A stretch of DNA of 64,000 bases from Undaria pinnatifida (taxonomy: Eukaryota; Sar; Phaeophyceae; Laminariales; Alariaceae): the NCBI GenBank assembly GCA_012845835.1, contig JABAKD010000020.1:2862936-2926935 (forward strand), written 5' to 3'. Positions 53,213 through 64,000 of this stretch are shown here, piece by piece (within the stretch, counting starts at the first letter, position 1; each line of letters opens with the position of its first letter). The notes beneath the pieces were generated by a model, which made no database searches, was not told the DNA's origin, and saw only the letters and a list, made by a program, of their open reading frames with translations. The translations under genes were made by a program, and so were the position numbers.

Positions 53213-53897
53213 CTACGGTAGCCCCCCCAACATTTCTTTGACGAAATCGCCGGTTTCGAAACCAGCTCCCGGTCGTACATCCTGAAAAAAATACGGTGGT
53301 GCCCCTTGCCCCTCCCGGACGTCATCATTCGATAGTCCTTTGCAAGCAAAAACATATGCGAAGATTGTATTTTTTCATGTAATCCTTCCTTGTGTCGAGC
53401 AGCCATGAACCATGACCATGACCATGAACCATGACCATGACCACGAAACGTCCGTTAAAGAAAATCGCTGGTTTTGGGGGGGCGGCTATCGTAGAGTCAG
53501 TCATATTTTTTTTTTTTCCGCGACGATTTTAGGTCAAGGAAGCCTCGTCATTCAGAAACCATTTTCGCCAACAAAAGGTATACCTTTAAACACCTCCATA
53601 CATACGGGGCAAGAAAACGGACAGCTCAATATTTTTAATGTAAAATGTACGAAGGAGTCATTCTATGGTAGTCCCCCAAACTTTTCTTCAACGAAATCGC
53701 CGGTTTTGAAACTATCTTTCGGCCGTACCTCCTGAAATACGGTGCCTTTTACAGCCCCGACGTCATCGGTCGGTAGTCCTTCGCCCACAAGAAAGCATGT
53801 GAAGATATACTTTTCATGCTAGCATCCTTCCTCGTATCGAGCAGCCACAAAAAGTTCGGTAAAGAAAATCGCTGGTTTCGGGGGGGGGCTATCGTAG
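53213..53897 (+). mobile_element. Two direct copies of a TIR element with CTACGRTAGCCCCC ends
   Basis: Copy 1 (53213-53494) and copy 2 (53663-53897) share ACGAAATCGCCGGTTT, GATAGTCCTT/GGTAGTCCTT and GAAAATCGCTGGTTT. Both have inverted ends (CTACGGTAGCC / GGCTATCGTAG). The left flank of each has GAGTC and the right flank (A/G)TCAGTC. A CCATGAC simple repeat (53403-53440) interrupts copy 1. Confidence 0.75.
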
Positions 53898-54480
53898 AAT
53901 CAGTCGAAGTTTTTACATTTTTTTGCCTTTTTTTGTGCGCGCTTTTTCACTCTTCGTAAAACTCCGGGTTCCGTCCCGGCGGCGGAGGGGGGTATCGCAA
54001 GCCGAAAAGAGGGGGACACACAACTCTTGTAAAAAAACACACGGAAAAAAAGCAGTTATTAGCCAGCACCCCCGCGCGCAAGGAAAGCTCGGCAGAGTTA
54101 ACGCCGGGCACACAGAGTTCTCCCTGTATGGACTCGTGCTACGAGATAGAGGTATACCTTTTTGTGGCGAAAACATTTTCTGAATGACGGGATTCCTTAA
54201 CCTACTACTACTATCGTCGGGAAAAAAAAACAATAATTGGCCCCCATTTTTTTTTGGTTTGCATGTGGTTCTCGTTCTATGCCTATAGACCATCACGGGA
54301 CTACGAGTATTCGCCCGGGGTGTTATACGTCGCGGTTTTATTTTTTCTCCAAATCGGTTTTTATTCTATACATATTTTTTTTTGGGGAGGGGGGGAGAAG
54401 TGTTAACCCTCCCAAAAAATTGAGGAACCTTGCAGAAAAAAAAAAGTTGTGCAAACCTCTATCGTAACACACATCAAAAA
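53898..54480 (-). repeat. Family R fragments in inverted orientation
   Basis: 54140-54215 holds GATAGAGGTATACCTTTTTG, TTTCTGAATGACGG and CTTAACCTACTACTACTATC. 54400-54470 holds CTCCCAAAAAATTGAGGAAC and CTCTATCGTAACACAC. Confidence 0.6.
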
Positions 54481-56080
54481 GAAAGAGAAAGAAAAAAAAA
54501 AAAAAAAACGGGACCCCCATCCTACCGCACCCTTTTCGTAGGAGGGTCCCTTTTTGCGCCTTGTCTCGCGGTGGCTCGAGGTCATTCGCGCGAGGGATCC
54601 CCCTGTTTCTCTGCGGTGTTGAGCGCTTTTGTGCTGTTTTTGTTTTGTTTTTGTTTTGTTGTTGTTTTGCTGTATGGGTCCGAAAAGGCATGGTCGTCGA
54701 CGCTGCGCCAAAGCAAACTCGAAAACTTCTTCGTCCGCGAGGTAGGGAGTCACTCACTCGTGCGAGTGGCTCAAACCAGGCAGTGAAAATCGGGGCACTC
54801 TTTACCCCCCCCCCCCCCCCCCCCGCCCCCCCCCCCTCTACCGCACCCTTTCTTCGTGCGTTTTTTTCTTTTTTTCTTTTTTTCTTTTTTTTGAGTGGTT
54901 CGAATTTGCCACGCCGGTCCCGACTAATGGAGGAAATTATCTGTGTCGGCGCCACGACGGGACAGCAGTTGGCAGTAGACACGCGCCCCCGCACGCGTCC
55001 GCAAAAACACAAGCAGGTTTTTGAAAGGCATTCTCAGAAAACACCATGAAAATGTACGTACACACGTTTTGCGGGGAGATGAGATCTGCTTCAAAATAAA
55101 TTGAGTTCATTTTTGCGGGGGGCGGGGGGCGGTTGTGTGTGAATCCAATTTTTCCGCTACCGCCCGACGAATGGAAGTCAGTGTCGACACTTACTTGCGA
55201 CGGGACAGCATTGACAGTAGACACACGCCCGAGCCCTCCACCTGACTAGAAGTGCGTACATGAAAAGGGAATGCCCCGCGAGAGAAAAGCGCTGTTACCT
55301 CTCAGCAGTTTGCTGCTACAACAGACGAACGCGTTGTCGCCCCGGCAGAACTCCCAACGTTTCGATTAAGAAAAAAAAACGTAAAACATAACATGTGAAA
55401 TTTGCTAAATTTGGCTTTAAATTTTGCCAAATTTTTGGGCAAAATCCAACATTGAACAGCACCATCAAAAAAAGTAGGAGCTCCTATTTTAGAGAGCGCC
55501 ATTAAAAAACGAGAATTCCCGTATAACCAAAGAACCAAAACTTGTTTTTACGGTGTGAGGGTTAGAGCGTTTTTGTTTTGTGGTGGCTTTAGAGTGTCAG
55601 AATTGCCAGAGCAACTCGTTCGTTGCGCGCGATGTACGGTGGCATATTTCGGGGCCGATAGGTGAAAATCCGCGAAATTGATGAATGAGCACATAGCGCC
55701 CAAAAAAGCGGGGAGCACGACGGCAGCAGTCTGACTAGCATCCCGCTGCAAACCTTCTCTGAGATCGTCGGATGGTCGTCCGTTCATTCTAGCTCGGGTG
55801 CAGTCGCTTGCCTGTGGTAGGGATACTATATATATGCCCGTCATAGCCCATGCTACGCCGCGTAAGTCGGCAGTCAGGGCTGGTTTTGTGCGTCCGATCC
55901 GGCAATTCGTTAGATCGTCACTTCTTTCGCACCGGCTCTCTTGTCCCTTCGATAACCCCAACAAAAGGTGTCACGGCACAACAACCATGTATTCTCTGGC
56001 AGACAAAACGCACCCTCCACTAAGACCGACCGTCAGTCTGAAAAATAAGGTATGGCTCTACGTCGTAGAGACGGGGCGTG
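54481..56080. other. Intergenic, no gene seen
   Basis: A C run at 54805-54824, T-rich and A-rich tracts (54860-54892), and a shared motif TTTTCCGCTACCGCCCGACG (55155) that recurs at 58128. A 138-codon minus frame (55964-55548) matches no family I know and has no splice or context support. Confidence 0.5.
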
Positions 56081-56089
56081 AGCACGCGA

Positions 56090-56460
56090 GTACTGGCGTG
56101 CCAGGTACGTGTGAAGTAGACGCCTGCTACGATAGAGGTATACCTTTTTTTTTGGCGAAAATGGCTTCTGAATGACGGGGTATACCTTTTTTTGGCGAAA
56201 AAGGTTTCTAAATGACAGGGTATACCTTTTTTTGGCGAAAATAGTTTCTAAATGACGGGGTATACTTCTTTTTGGTGAAAATGGTTTCTGAATGACGGGG
56301 CTCCTTAACCTACAAATACTACCGTCGGAATTTAGTACTGGCATGCCAGGTATGTATGAAGTAGACGCCTGCTACGATAGAGGTATACCTTTTTTTGGAG
56401 AAGATGGTTTCTGAATGACGGGGCTCCTTAACCTAATAATACTACCGTCGGAAAAACGAC
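56090..56460 (-). repeat. Family R end, four 40-41-bp tandem units plus a second copy
   Basis: GGTATACCTTTTTTTGGCGA ... TTTCTRAATGACRG repeats at 56138, 56179, 56219 and 56259. The block is preceded by TGCCAGGTACGTGTGAAGTA and followed by CTCCTTAACCTA. The same leader and end return at 56334-56450 with a single unit. Confidence 0.9.
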
Positions 56461-56962
56461 ATTTATTTTTTGGCATGGTTCTCCTCGTGTACCTCGGCCA
56501 TGGGTTTTTTCGTCCGGTACATCGTAGCAGTTTTGTTTTTTCTCCAGACCAATTTTCGGGAGAGATCTTAAGCTCCAAAAAAAAAAAAAAAATGACGGGT
56601 AGAATTAGAAAGGAATGCGGCGCAACTCTATCGTGGCAAACGTCATTATCGCTTGAATACATGTGGCAGCGCGTGCAACGCTGAGGGCCTCTCGCTGGGC
56701 AGCATCGACGAAACAAACGCGATTGGTCACCGCATCACGAGAGGGAGATGTGGGTACCATGCCATGCATTTTGGCAGACGACCATTGCTTGCTTTTCTCC
56801 TCTTCTCTCTGCCTGTGACTGGTGTGTGTTAAGGAATTAGTGGGGTATTAGTCCGTTTGACAACTTGCAAAAGTTTAACCAATAGCTTACCCAAACTAAG
56901 CCTTATAATATGTGTGTGGCGGTAAACCGATAATCGACAGCCTACGTCGAGAATGCACTATT

Positions 56963-57215
56963 CCCCACGATGTACGCTCGAAGTCAACAACCTGGGTCCC
57001 GTCTGAGCGCCAACAACGAAGCCGCGATCAAGCATCAAGAAGTAACGCCATGACTCCGTACGATACGCTCAATGCTAACAACCTGGGTCCCGTCTGAGCG
57101 CCAACAACGAACCCGCGATCAAGCATCAAGCAAGAATATATATATACTCCGTACGATACGCTCAAAGCCAAAAACCTGGGTCCCGTCTGAGCTCCAACAA
57201 GGCACGATCGAGCAC
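56963..57215 (+). repeat. 91-93-bp tandem repeat, 3 copies
   Basis: AACCTGGGTCCCGTCTGAGC occurs with spacing 91 and 93 bp, followed by CCAACAACGAASCCGCGATC in the first two units. The last unit is shortened. Confidence 0.92.
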
Positions 57216-57514
57216 CAACTCATGACCACAAAACCCCCCGTGCACACGTCAACAGACAAGCAGGTTTTGACCCCTTAACCGTATTAATAGTAGCGTGTCC
57301 ATGTTGCTGGGGCACAAACAACTTCACACCTCGGACAGATCAGATCCTTCCCTATTGACCATTGCTCTATAGGTGAGCTGTGTCTTTCAGGGCACATAGA
57401 TCCCTTACCTACTACCAGGTGTATGATATGTATGGCCTATAGATCATATCGCCGGGTGGGGTCTGTACGACGTGTACGCTTTTTCATGGGTTCCATGGGT
57501 TGAAATCTGTGCTA

Positions 57515-57720
57515 AACAGGTCCTGCACAACACACCGTAACGGCAGATAAATGATGTATATGATCTATGAGATCATATATGGTCTATATGATCTATATGA
57601 TCGATACGATCTACATGATCTATATGATCTATATTATCTATTTGATCTATATCATCTATATGATCTATATGATATATATCATCTACTAATATACTCGGAG
57701 TATGATCTAGATCGTGATCT
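57515..57720 (+). repeat. GATCTATAT-type simple repeat (copy 2)
   Basis: CTGCACAACACACCGTAACG leader as at 27.7 kb, then ~150 bp of imperfect TATGATCTATATGATC repeat. Confidence 0.88.
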
Positions 57721-58650
57721 GTTCGAGGTGTGAACAGCTTGGAACTAGCGTGTGTTCACATGTTTGACCAAAGGCTACGATAGGGAGAGGACACTCCCAT
57801 TCTCGCTACTGGCTTTGAGCCACTCGCATCGAGGGACTGTACCTCACGGACAAAAAACATTCTCGGTGACTTTCTTCTGGATAACCTTACTGTAGCTTAC
57901 CTTTTCATCGCGGGTTCCATATTTCATACAAAAGTTAAAACAGCACGACTAGCTTGACACCGCAACGGAACGGGGGGGTCACACGCGCGAGAGTGACTCC
58001 CAAGCCACGGCCAAAAAATGCCCAAAAAAAAAACACACACACACACACACCTAGAGCTCTACTACTAGTACCGTACCCGCGGTCATTTGCGGGGAAAAAA
58101 AATAAAAAAAATGAAAGTGAACCGGATTCGCTACCGCCCGACGAGCGGAAATTTAGTGTCAGCACCACACCGTGGACGGCGTTGGCAGTCGGCACGCGCC
58201 CGAATCCCCCCATATTTTACCTGTATGCGATATCCTGCACACGCGAACGTAGTGTTTTGTTTCTCGCGCGTTTGTAGTGGCCGGTCTTCAGTTTATGTTT
58301 GTTGTTGGTCATGTTTTCTTCCGATTCTGGACACTCACAAGCTGCACATGGTTGGATGACGAGCGTAATACTACTATAACATCAGTATGTTTTCTTTTTG
58401 TGGGGAGCGTTTTGAGTGATCAACGTTGAAACTCATGCCGCACGAGTTGTCCGATGACAAGCACAACAGTAGTAGTGGGTACGGATTAGGAATAGTTGTG
58501 CCACAAGAGAGGTCGTAGAAACGCCAACAGAAAGCATTATTAGCCTTTTCACGAAAAGGCTGCAAGGCTCTCCCACGAGAAAGGCGTCGTGGCTCATACT
58601 TTCAAGAAGTTTGCTGGACGGACGGACGCGATTGCCGCCAAACGGTGATG
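57721..58650. other. Intergenic, no gene seen
   Basis: Includes CCGCTACCGCCCGACGAGCG-like sequence shared with 55.2 kb, each followed by GCACCACAC/GACACTTAC and CACGCGCCC(G). This is probably a decayed repeat in two places. Confidence 0.5.
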
Positions 58651-58689
58651 TTTCGTTCGTACGAAAACGACAAATCAGTCTGTTGGTTA

Positions 58690-59570
58690 TGTGGCGCTAC
58701 CCACTGAGCTACTCAGTCACTTGACTGAGTCACATGGCTAGGTAGCCAGCAGTGACATATAATATGTTTTTGAGTTCGTTGATTGAACGTCGCCGATTTA
58801 TATAGTATCAGGGATCTCCGGGACTCTCCCCTCACCATGGTCTACAGTAGTAATACTCAGGAGGACACCATCGTAACCATTCACAATGTCTCCAGCGCGC
58901 ACGCTAGAAAAGAACAAATACGAAGTCGGCGAGAGCCGAACTCATGAAGCATCCTTTCTTGGTTATATAGCACTACCTGGTATGCTACTGAGGAGACCCG
59001 TGTTGCGAAGTCGGCAAGATTCCATCAACGAGCTCAGAGAGATACATTTTGTTGGGTATATAGCACTACTCAATATGCTACTGGGGAGGCCCCTATTGCG
59101 AACTCGGCGAGATCCAATCAACGAACTCAAATATATATGTTGGTGATGTATGTTGGTTTACATACCCGCTGAGCCAAATATATATATATATATATATATG
59201 TATTATAAAAAATGAAAATACACTCCAGCTGTGAGATCGAAGATTTCGTCGAAACTCATCTTTGCAAGCTGTGTGTGATACTCCGATCGCGCGCATTACG
59301 AGTTGTGTGTCCTCATTAAGGACATAGGTCGGCGACTCCCCTTACAAATATATATGTTGGTTATGTATGTTGGTTTATATACCCGCTGAGCTATTGGGGA
59401 GATCCCTGTTACGAACTAAATATATACGGAGTATATATATATTGTTGGCGATATAGCACTACCCGCTGAGTTTTCCTCAGTCATGTGACCATTGAGCTAC
59501 TCAGCCACGGGACCACTCAGCTCCCCAGTCACGTGACCGAGTAGCTACAGTGGGTAGAGCTACATGACCA
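58690..59570. repeat. Tandem and dispersed units with tRNA A-box-like motif
   Basis: A ~96-bp unit (TATATAGCACTACYYRRTATG, GARGCCC, AACTCGGCRAGAT) repeats at 58960-59130. Reversed, TAGCTCAGTGGGTAGCGC (58700-58717) and TAGCTCAGCGGGTAT (59378-59393) look like tRNA D-arm/A-box sequence, but no T-arm follows at the right distance. Confidence 0.6.
59205..59346 (+). mobile_element. Foldback-family element F (solo arm)
   Basis: ATTATAAAAAATGAAAATAC start, then the full arm to GGTCGGCGACTCCCCTTACA. It sits inside a TA repeat. Confidence 0.9.
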
Positions 59571-60094
59571 ACACAGGGGGAGTACAGCGCACAGAGCAAG
59601 TAGCAATTGTCACGCGCGGTCAACAATCAGCAGACAACGCTAGGTCGAGAAACGTTTTCGTGATGCGTGCTACGATGTATGGGCATGCCACTCTTCTTAA
59701 CGGCAGGACTCTTTGGCCGAAAGCCGTCCAAATGGAACTCCTTTTTCAGCGAATGGTAACGTTCTTTTATTCCTAGGCCATGAGCCTGTTGGTCGACTCT
59801 GTTGATCAAGTTGCGACCCGCTTTCATCTTTTTTTTTTCGTTTATGAATATACAAACGATTTGGGTCAGAGATATAATATAGGTATTTTTACGGAGACGC
59901 GTTATTAACGGGACGAAATTACACAAACCAAAATAAAGGAAGACATCTCGCCACCTTCCAGGTGCGAGCGCTTCCACGCCACGACGGTAGCGTTCGGGTG
60001 AGGCTATGTATACCCGGTAGACACCAGCCCAAAAAAATGAACTTGGGCAAAGCGCTGTTACACAAACAAACGCTAGGGAGCGGACGCGCTCTAC

Positions 60095-60720
60095 GTTCGA
60101 GAGGTGCACCACTTTTTTTTTTTCTGAGGTTGATCAATTTGGGAGCTTAAGACCTCTCCCACAAGAAAAGCGGATTAAATTGGAGAATAATCAAAAACTG
60201 CTACGTATATATATATGTACCGGATGAAAAATACACCCATGACCCCAGGTACACGACGAAAAATCATGCAAGAAAGTGACCCGTTTCCGGCGGTTTGGGG
60301 TTAAGAAGAGCCCCGTCCTTCCGAAAAAAAAATAGCGAAGCGCATGGCTGGACATACCTGATACTGGCTTACAGGAGGCCACGTTGGTTCTTAGCAAGTA
60401 ACACGTACTGGTACTAGTGTGGTGCCACAGTTAGATCTACTTCTATTAGTGCTACTGTAATCCCCTGGCTGAGCGGGTGCGAAAGGCACCCGCCTACAAG
60501 TGTCACTATCTCTTTGGGGATCCATGTATATCGACCAAACAAACAACGAGCGCTATCTTACCAAGCGACTACACCAATAAAGACGTGCGGCACTACGATT
60601 ACCAAATAGAAAGTGGCCCGTTTCCGGCGGTTTGGGATTAAGAAGAGCCCCGTCCTTCCGAAAACAAAAATAGCCAAAAAATGGTACCAGGTATGTCTCT
60701 ATCGAAGCACGTGTCAGTGT
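60095..60720 (+). repeat. Family R copies
   Basis: 60100-60360 carries TTCTGAGGTTGATCAATTTG, GGGAGCTTAAGACCTCTCCC, ACCGGATGAAAAATACACCC and GGTTAAGAAGAGCCCCGTCC. 60600-60720 repeats only the end (GGATTAAGAAGAGCCCCGTC, ATAGCCAAAAAATGG, CTATCGAAGCACGTGTC). Confidence 0.75.
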
Positions 60721-63230
60721 TCCCCCCCCGGGCCCTCCCCCTTTTGTGCTTGACAATTCATGCTACTATCGGTGGTTCTCCGTAAATAGAGTTTTGCTTC
60801 AAGCTAGGGGCCTCAGAAAGAAACAGGCGCACACCACCCCTGTATCGCATGATGCAATATAGCATGCGTCTCGTAGCCTGGAACATACCAGCTCTACCAT
60901 CTACGGCCACTCTCCCTGACATACGCGTACCGGTGCGCCGCTATCCTTGGGGACGTTCTGAGCGATAAACACTTCCAACAAGAGGAATGTTTCGTGGGGT
61001 GTTGAGTTTGGTATGCCCAGGTACCAAAGCTGGCTATACGAATGGTCGTACCCGGGTAGATACTCGGGTATACCTAGAGTGTGTAACCCAGAGTGTATAG
61101 ACTATACGAAGTATATGCCATACGAAAAACGCGCTAGAGTTTTTTTAGAGCTCTACACGGCGGTTTTTCTGGGAGGGTGCCACTGACTCGCGCTCGAGGA
61201 GCCGAGCAATGATAGCGCTGGACCATCTGGTCGAGATATGATTGACTGTAGATTGTGTTGGTCGTATGTGTAGCGGGGACGGGGAGATTAATTGGCGCGC
61301 ACGCATGCTTTATGCCGAAAGCCATTGCTTTACGTTATTTACAATACAATTAGGGAGAAGGGAGAAGGAAGGAGGAAGGAGGGGGTGCTGGATGGGGGGG
61401 GTGGCATGTAGATGCGGAGAAAAGACGCACGACGATGCGATAGAACAACGTGTAACCCAATGCCGGTAGCAGGTGAAATAACTGCTGTGTAGAGCCAGGA
61501 CAGTGCGTACTCAAGGGGGCACACGCAGGGGAGGAGAGTGGCTCGGGCGAGAGTGAAGAGTGGTAGCATATTTCGGTGCATCGTGTGAGCTTGAGCGCTT
61601 GGAATGGATCATGAACTGTACAATGTTGGACAAGGCACATGAAATAATAAACCAACTAAATATCATGTTCACCGTCCCACAAAAAAAAATCGGAACAAAC
61701 CTTAACACGTCAACCATTCCCGAGCAGCTTTACAAAAGGCGACACTATTAATAGCGAGTTTTGGCGTAGTCGTGTTTTCATGCGGTTTATAGCCGGAGTG
61801 CGAAAGGAGCTTGGCGTGCCAGGATGCAGCTCCATACTGAAGCGCTGAGCACGGGGCGCGGGCGCTGATGTTTCACGGCGCGCGCCGGGGAGACGCAGTC
61901 GGTCCGTCGATCAAATCACAAGCAATAAACCCAAGTTTTTTTGATGTGGATTTTTGGAAGTTTTGTTGCGTACGGTGGCTTTCGGGAATCGCAGTCGTGT
62001 GCGATGACGTTGTGTTGGCGCGCTCGTGTCAGAATTATCGACGCTCGTTCGGTGCACACGCTGTGCAGATAGCACCTTCCAACGACGGCGGCGGTGAAAA
62101 CTTCGGAGCAACATGAAGCGCAAATCACCAACGAGCGGCATCGGCATACACATACATGCGCACGTGCTGTTAATTCCAGCCCCGCACGACGACTGAGCAC
62201 ACCAGCGCGGGATGAAAGCGTGTGCGGCATGTGCCGAGAGCTGCTTTCCACTGCCGAAAGGCCAGCGGAAATATCACAGATCTAGGGCTTGTGGGTGATG
62301 CGGCATGTAGTGTCGTTCGTAGTCTCCTGCGATGTCAATTTTGTGGGGAGGGGCTAGGAAACTGCCCTCCTAATACAATCGCTTGTCACCGCAATCGTTG
62401 AGGGAACACACGAACACGCAAGAAATATCCTGCAGGGGAGGAGGGGGGGGGGGGGGGAGGGCAGGGAGGCAGAGAAAGGAGACGAGGAAGAAAGAAATCA
62501 AATATAGACGAGAGCAAGGCGAAGAAACGGGACAGAGCATAGGCGTAGAGAGCGGGAGTGGAGCGCATTTTTCATCCATGTAAACCGAGCCCTTATCGCA
62601 GCGCTTGAAATGAGAATAACGGGGCTGAGTATCCTGTACAAGGCGACGAAACAGGAGATTGTGTCCGGAGGTGCCCACCGCGAAGAGGGAGAACATTCTT
62701 AGCGAGCCAAAACACGGAAACGTCTGACACGATTGTAGAGCAGTGTTCTATTGTGGCTGACCAACCAAAACGCGACAAAACCCGCTTCAAGGATGCGAGG
62801 CGAGGCGACGTGCTACTGACACACTTTTTGTGCCTCAGACGCGCGGTTGCTTTGATCGACGCAAGTATTGCAAAAAGCTGACAAAAAAAAAAGCCGTAGC
62901 TTCGTCTGCGCGAACATGCCCCAAACATCATCGGCGAAAACGGCACAGAACAACAGCGCTCCGGGGAACAAACAGCTCGCTTGAGCGTGCGAGTCTAAGA
63001 CGGCGACCTTGCCGCGCCGCGGGTAGTAGAGCAGCGAGTAGCAACGGAGCAGGGCTCAAAACAGACCGCCCTCCACGAACCCACGAACGGATGCTATGGT
63101 GGTATTATTTTTTTTTTTTCGGGGGCTCCTCACTTGAGTTAGCAGTTTTCGAGAAAAAAAAAAATACTTCGCCCAAAATCGTCGGAAAAAACGACTTTTT
63201 TTTTTTTTGCATTTTGGTGATGATTATCGT
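60721..63230. other. Intergenic, mostly single-copy in appearance
   Basis: No recognisable gene. 61170-62340 is the longest repeat-free stretch on the right. Minus frames at 61325-61134, 62251-61916 and 62946-62593 match nothing I know. Small G/A tracts lie at 61353-61400 and 62437-62480. Confidence 0.45.
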
Positions 63231-63239
63231 TGTGTAGCA

Positions 63240-63615
63240 GCTAGTCCATGGGATTTTTCATCGGGTAACAGTTTTTATTTTTCTCCAAACAAAGGTTTTG
63301 ACTCAAGAAAGGTGTTAGGCTCCCAAATCGAGGAACCCCAGAAAGAAAGCGGCACACGCCTCTACCGTAGCAGCACGCGTCATGCACGCCTTCTAGGACA
63401 AAAAGCGGAGTTTGAAGAACACTGCAAGCTCAACCCGACCTGGAAAAATCCCCATGGTGGGCTCTGGGTATACAAAAAAAAAACATATCGTAAAAAAACA
63501 AGAACACGACAAAACAAAAAAATGCGACGACTGTGGGTTAAGGAGCTGACCGTTTTTTTTTCTGAGCAAAAAATAAAAATTTCCGGAAATGTGCTACTTC
63601 AGCTGTCGTAGAGCG
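63240..63615 (+). repeat. Family R copy (rearranged)
   Basis: GTAACAGTTTTTATTTTTCT, GGCTCCCAAATCGAGGAACC (inverted module), CGCCTCTACCGTAGCAGCAC and GTGGGTTAAGGAGCTGACCG, in an order matching the 54.3- and 56.5-kb copies. Confidence 0.65.
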
Positions 63616-64000
63616 CGATTGAAGGAAAAACACGCCCGGGCATTTTCTGGGCGGGACAACAAGCTCGGCGTGAAACCCACCCCGGGATATTTGCATGTTT
63701 TATTTAAATCGTCCATGTACCGGCAGTACCGGCAGCGATAGGGTGTCGGCTTTTAGCTAACGTATGTTTCAGCTGCCTCCCAGCGCGCCTGGTCGGTTGT
63801 AAAGCTACTGTATCACTCGATGGTTTTGCAGTAGCGTACAATTATAGCCGATGGGTGCTTTTATCGCGCATTCCCAACTAAAAAAAAACGCCCTTGATGA
63901 TGCTTTTTTTCGCCTTCCCCTTTCGGACCCTGTGAGCCAGACCCGCCCCGCTACATGACAATTGACAGTGGATTGTTGTAAAAAAATACGATGCTTGCAG
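63616..64000. other. Intergenic, no feature seen
   Basis: About 385 bp of ordinary-looking sequence to the window edge. Confidence 0.45.

Noticed and set aside
55548-55964. Minus-strand 138-codon frame
   Set aside because: No domain recognised, in a repeat-rich region with no exon-like neighbours.
58695-58730. A tRNA gene on the minus strand
   Set aside because: Only the A-box/D-arm part is present; no acceptor stem, anticodon arm or T-arm can be folded around it.
1-64000. Integrated large DNA virus genes, LTR retrotransposons or organelle DNA
   Set aside because: No such protein signature, long terminal repeat or organelle gene was seen on either strand.

Overview
This is a eukaryotic nuclear window. 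No bacterial operon, plasmid, phage or CRISPR structure is visible. The left 40 kb is filled, on the minus strand, by one very large intron-rich gene that I recognise by reading the protein: NOT1/CNOT1, the scaffold of the CCR4-NOT mRNA deadenylase complex. I could join 23 coding exons (2,227 codons) from a start codon at 40048 down to 2019. The C-terminal third, including the conserved NOT1 superfamily homology domain, is not in the window and must lie beyond base 1. Exons are GC-rich, introns are long, and homopolymer G and C tracts, Ala/Gly/Gln linkers and AT-rich repeats are abundant. Together this suggests a large-genome stramenopile, most likely a brown alga. That assignment is an inference from style and was not checked by a search.

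Layout. 1-2018 is the downstream intron of CNOT1. 2019-17115 is a dense series of exons with introns of about 0.24-1.1 kb. 17116-24639 has three exons separated by 1.0-4.2 kb, with a tandem ~1 kb segmental duplication next to exon 4. 24640-39955 holds only exon 2, flanked by a 6.2-kb intron and a 9.0-kb GC-AG intron, both full of small transposable elements. 39956-40094 is the start exon, with a candidate 5'-UTR exon near 42.1 kb. 42.7-64 kb has no gene I can defend. It is a repeat landscape: a 1.3-kb foldback element, a 5'-truncated LINE reverse-transcriptase remnant, retroposons with A-tails, TIR elements, and a much-rearranged repeat family that dominates 50-64 kb.

The most interesting points are these. 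(1) A ~90-bp TIR element with TTAA at both ends (piggyBac-like non-autonomous style) has eight copies, five of them inside CNOT1 introns. (2) Many CNOT1 introns carry G-tracts just after the donor and C-tracts just before the acceptor, which could pair and loop the intron. (3) 21 of 22 introns are phase 0. (4) An inverted-repeat element has a core of degenerate telomere-like repeats. (5) A long foldback element with ~430-bp arms abuts a deleted sister copy. All family names for repeats are inferences from ends and structure. No search was possible.
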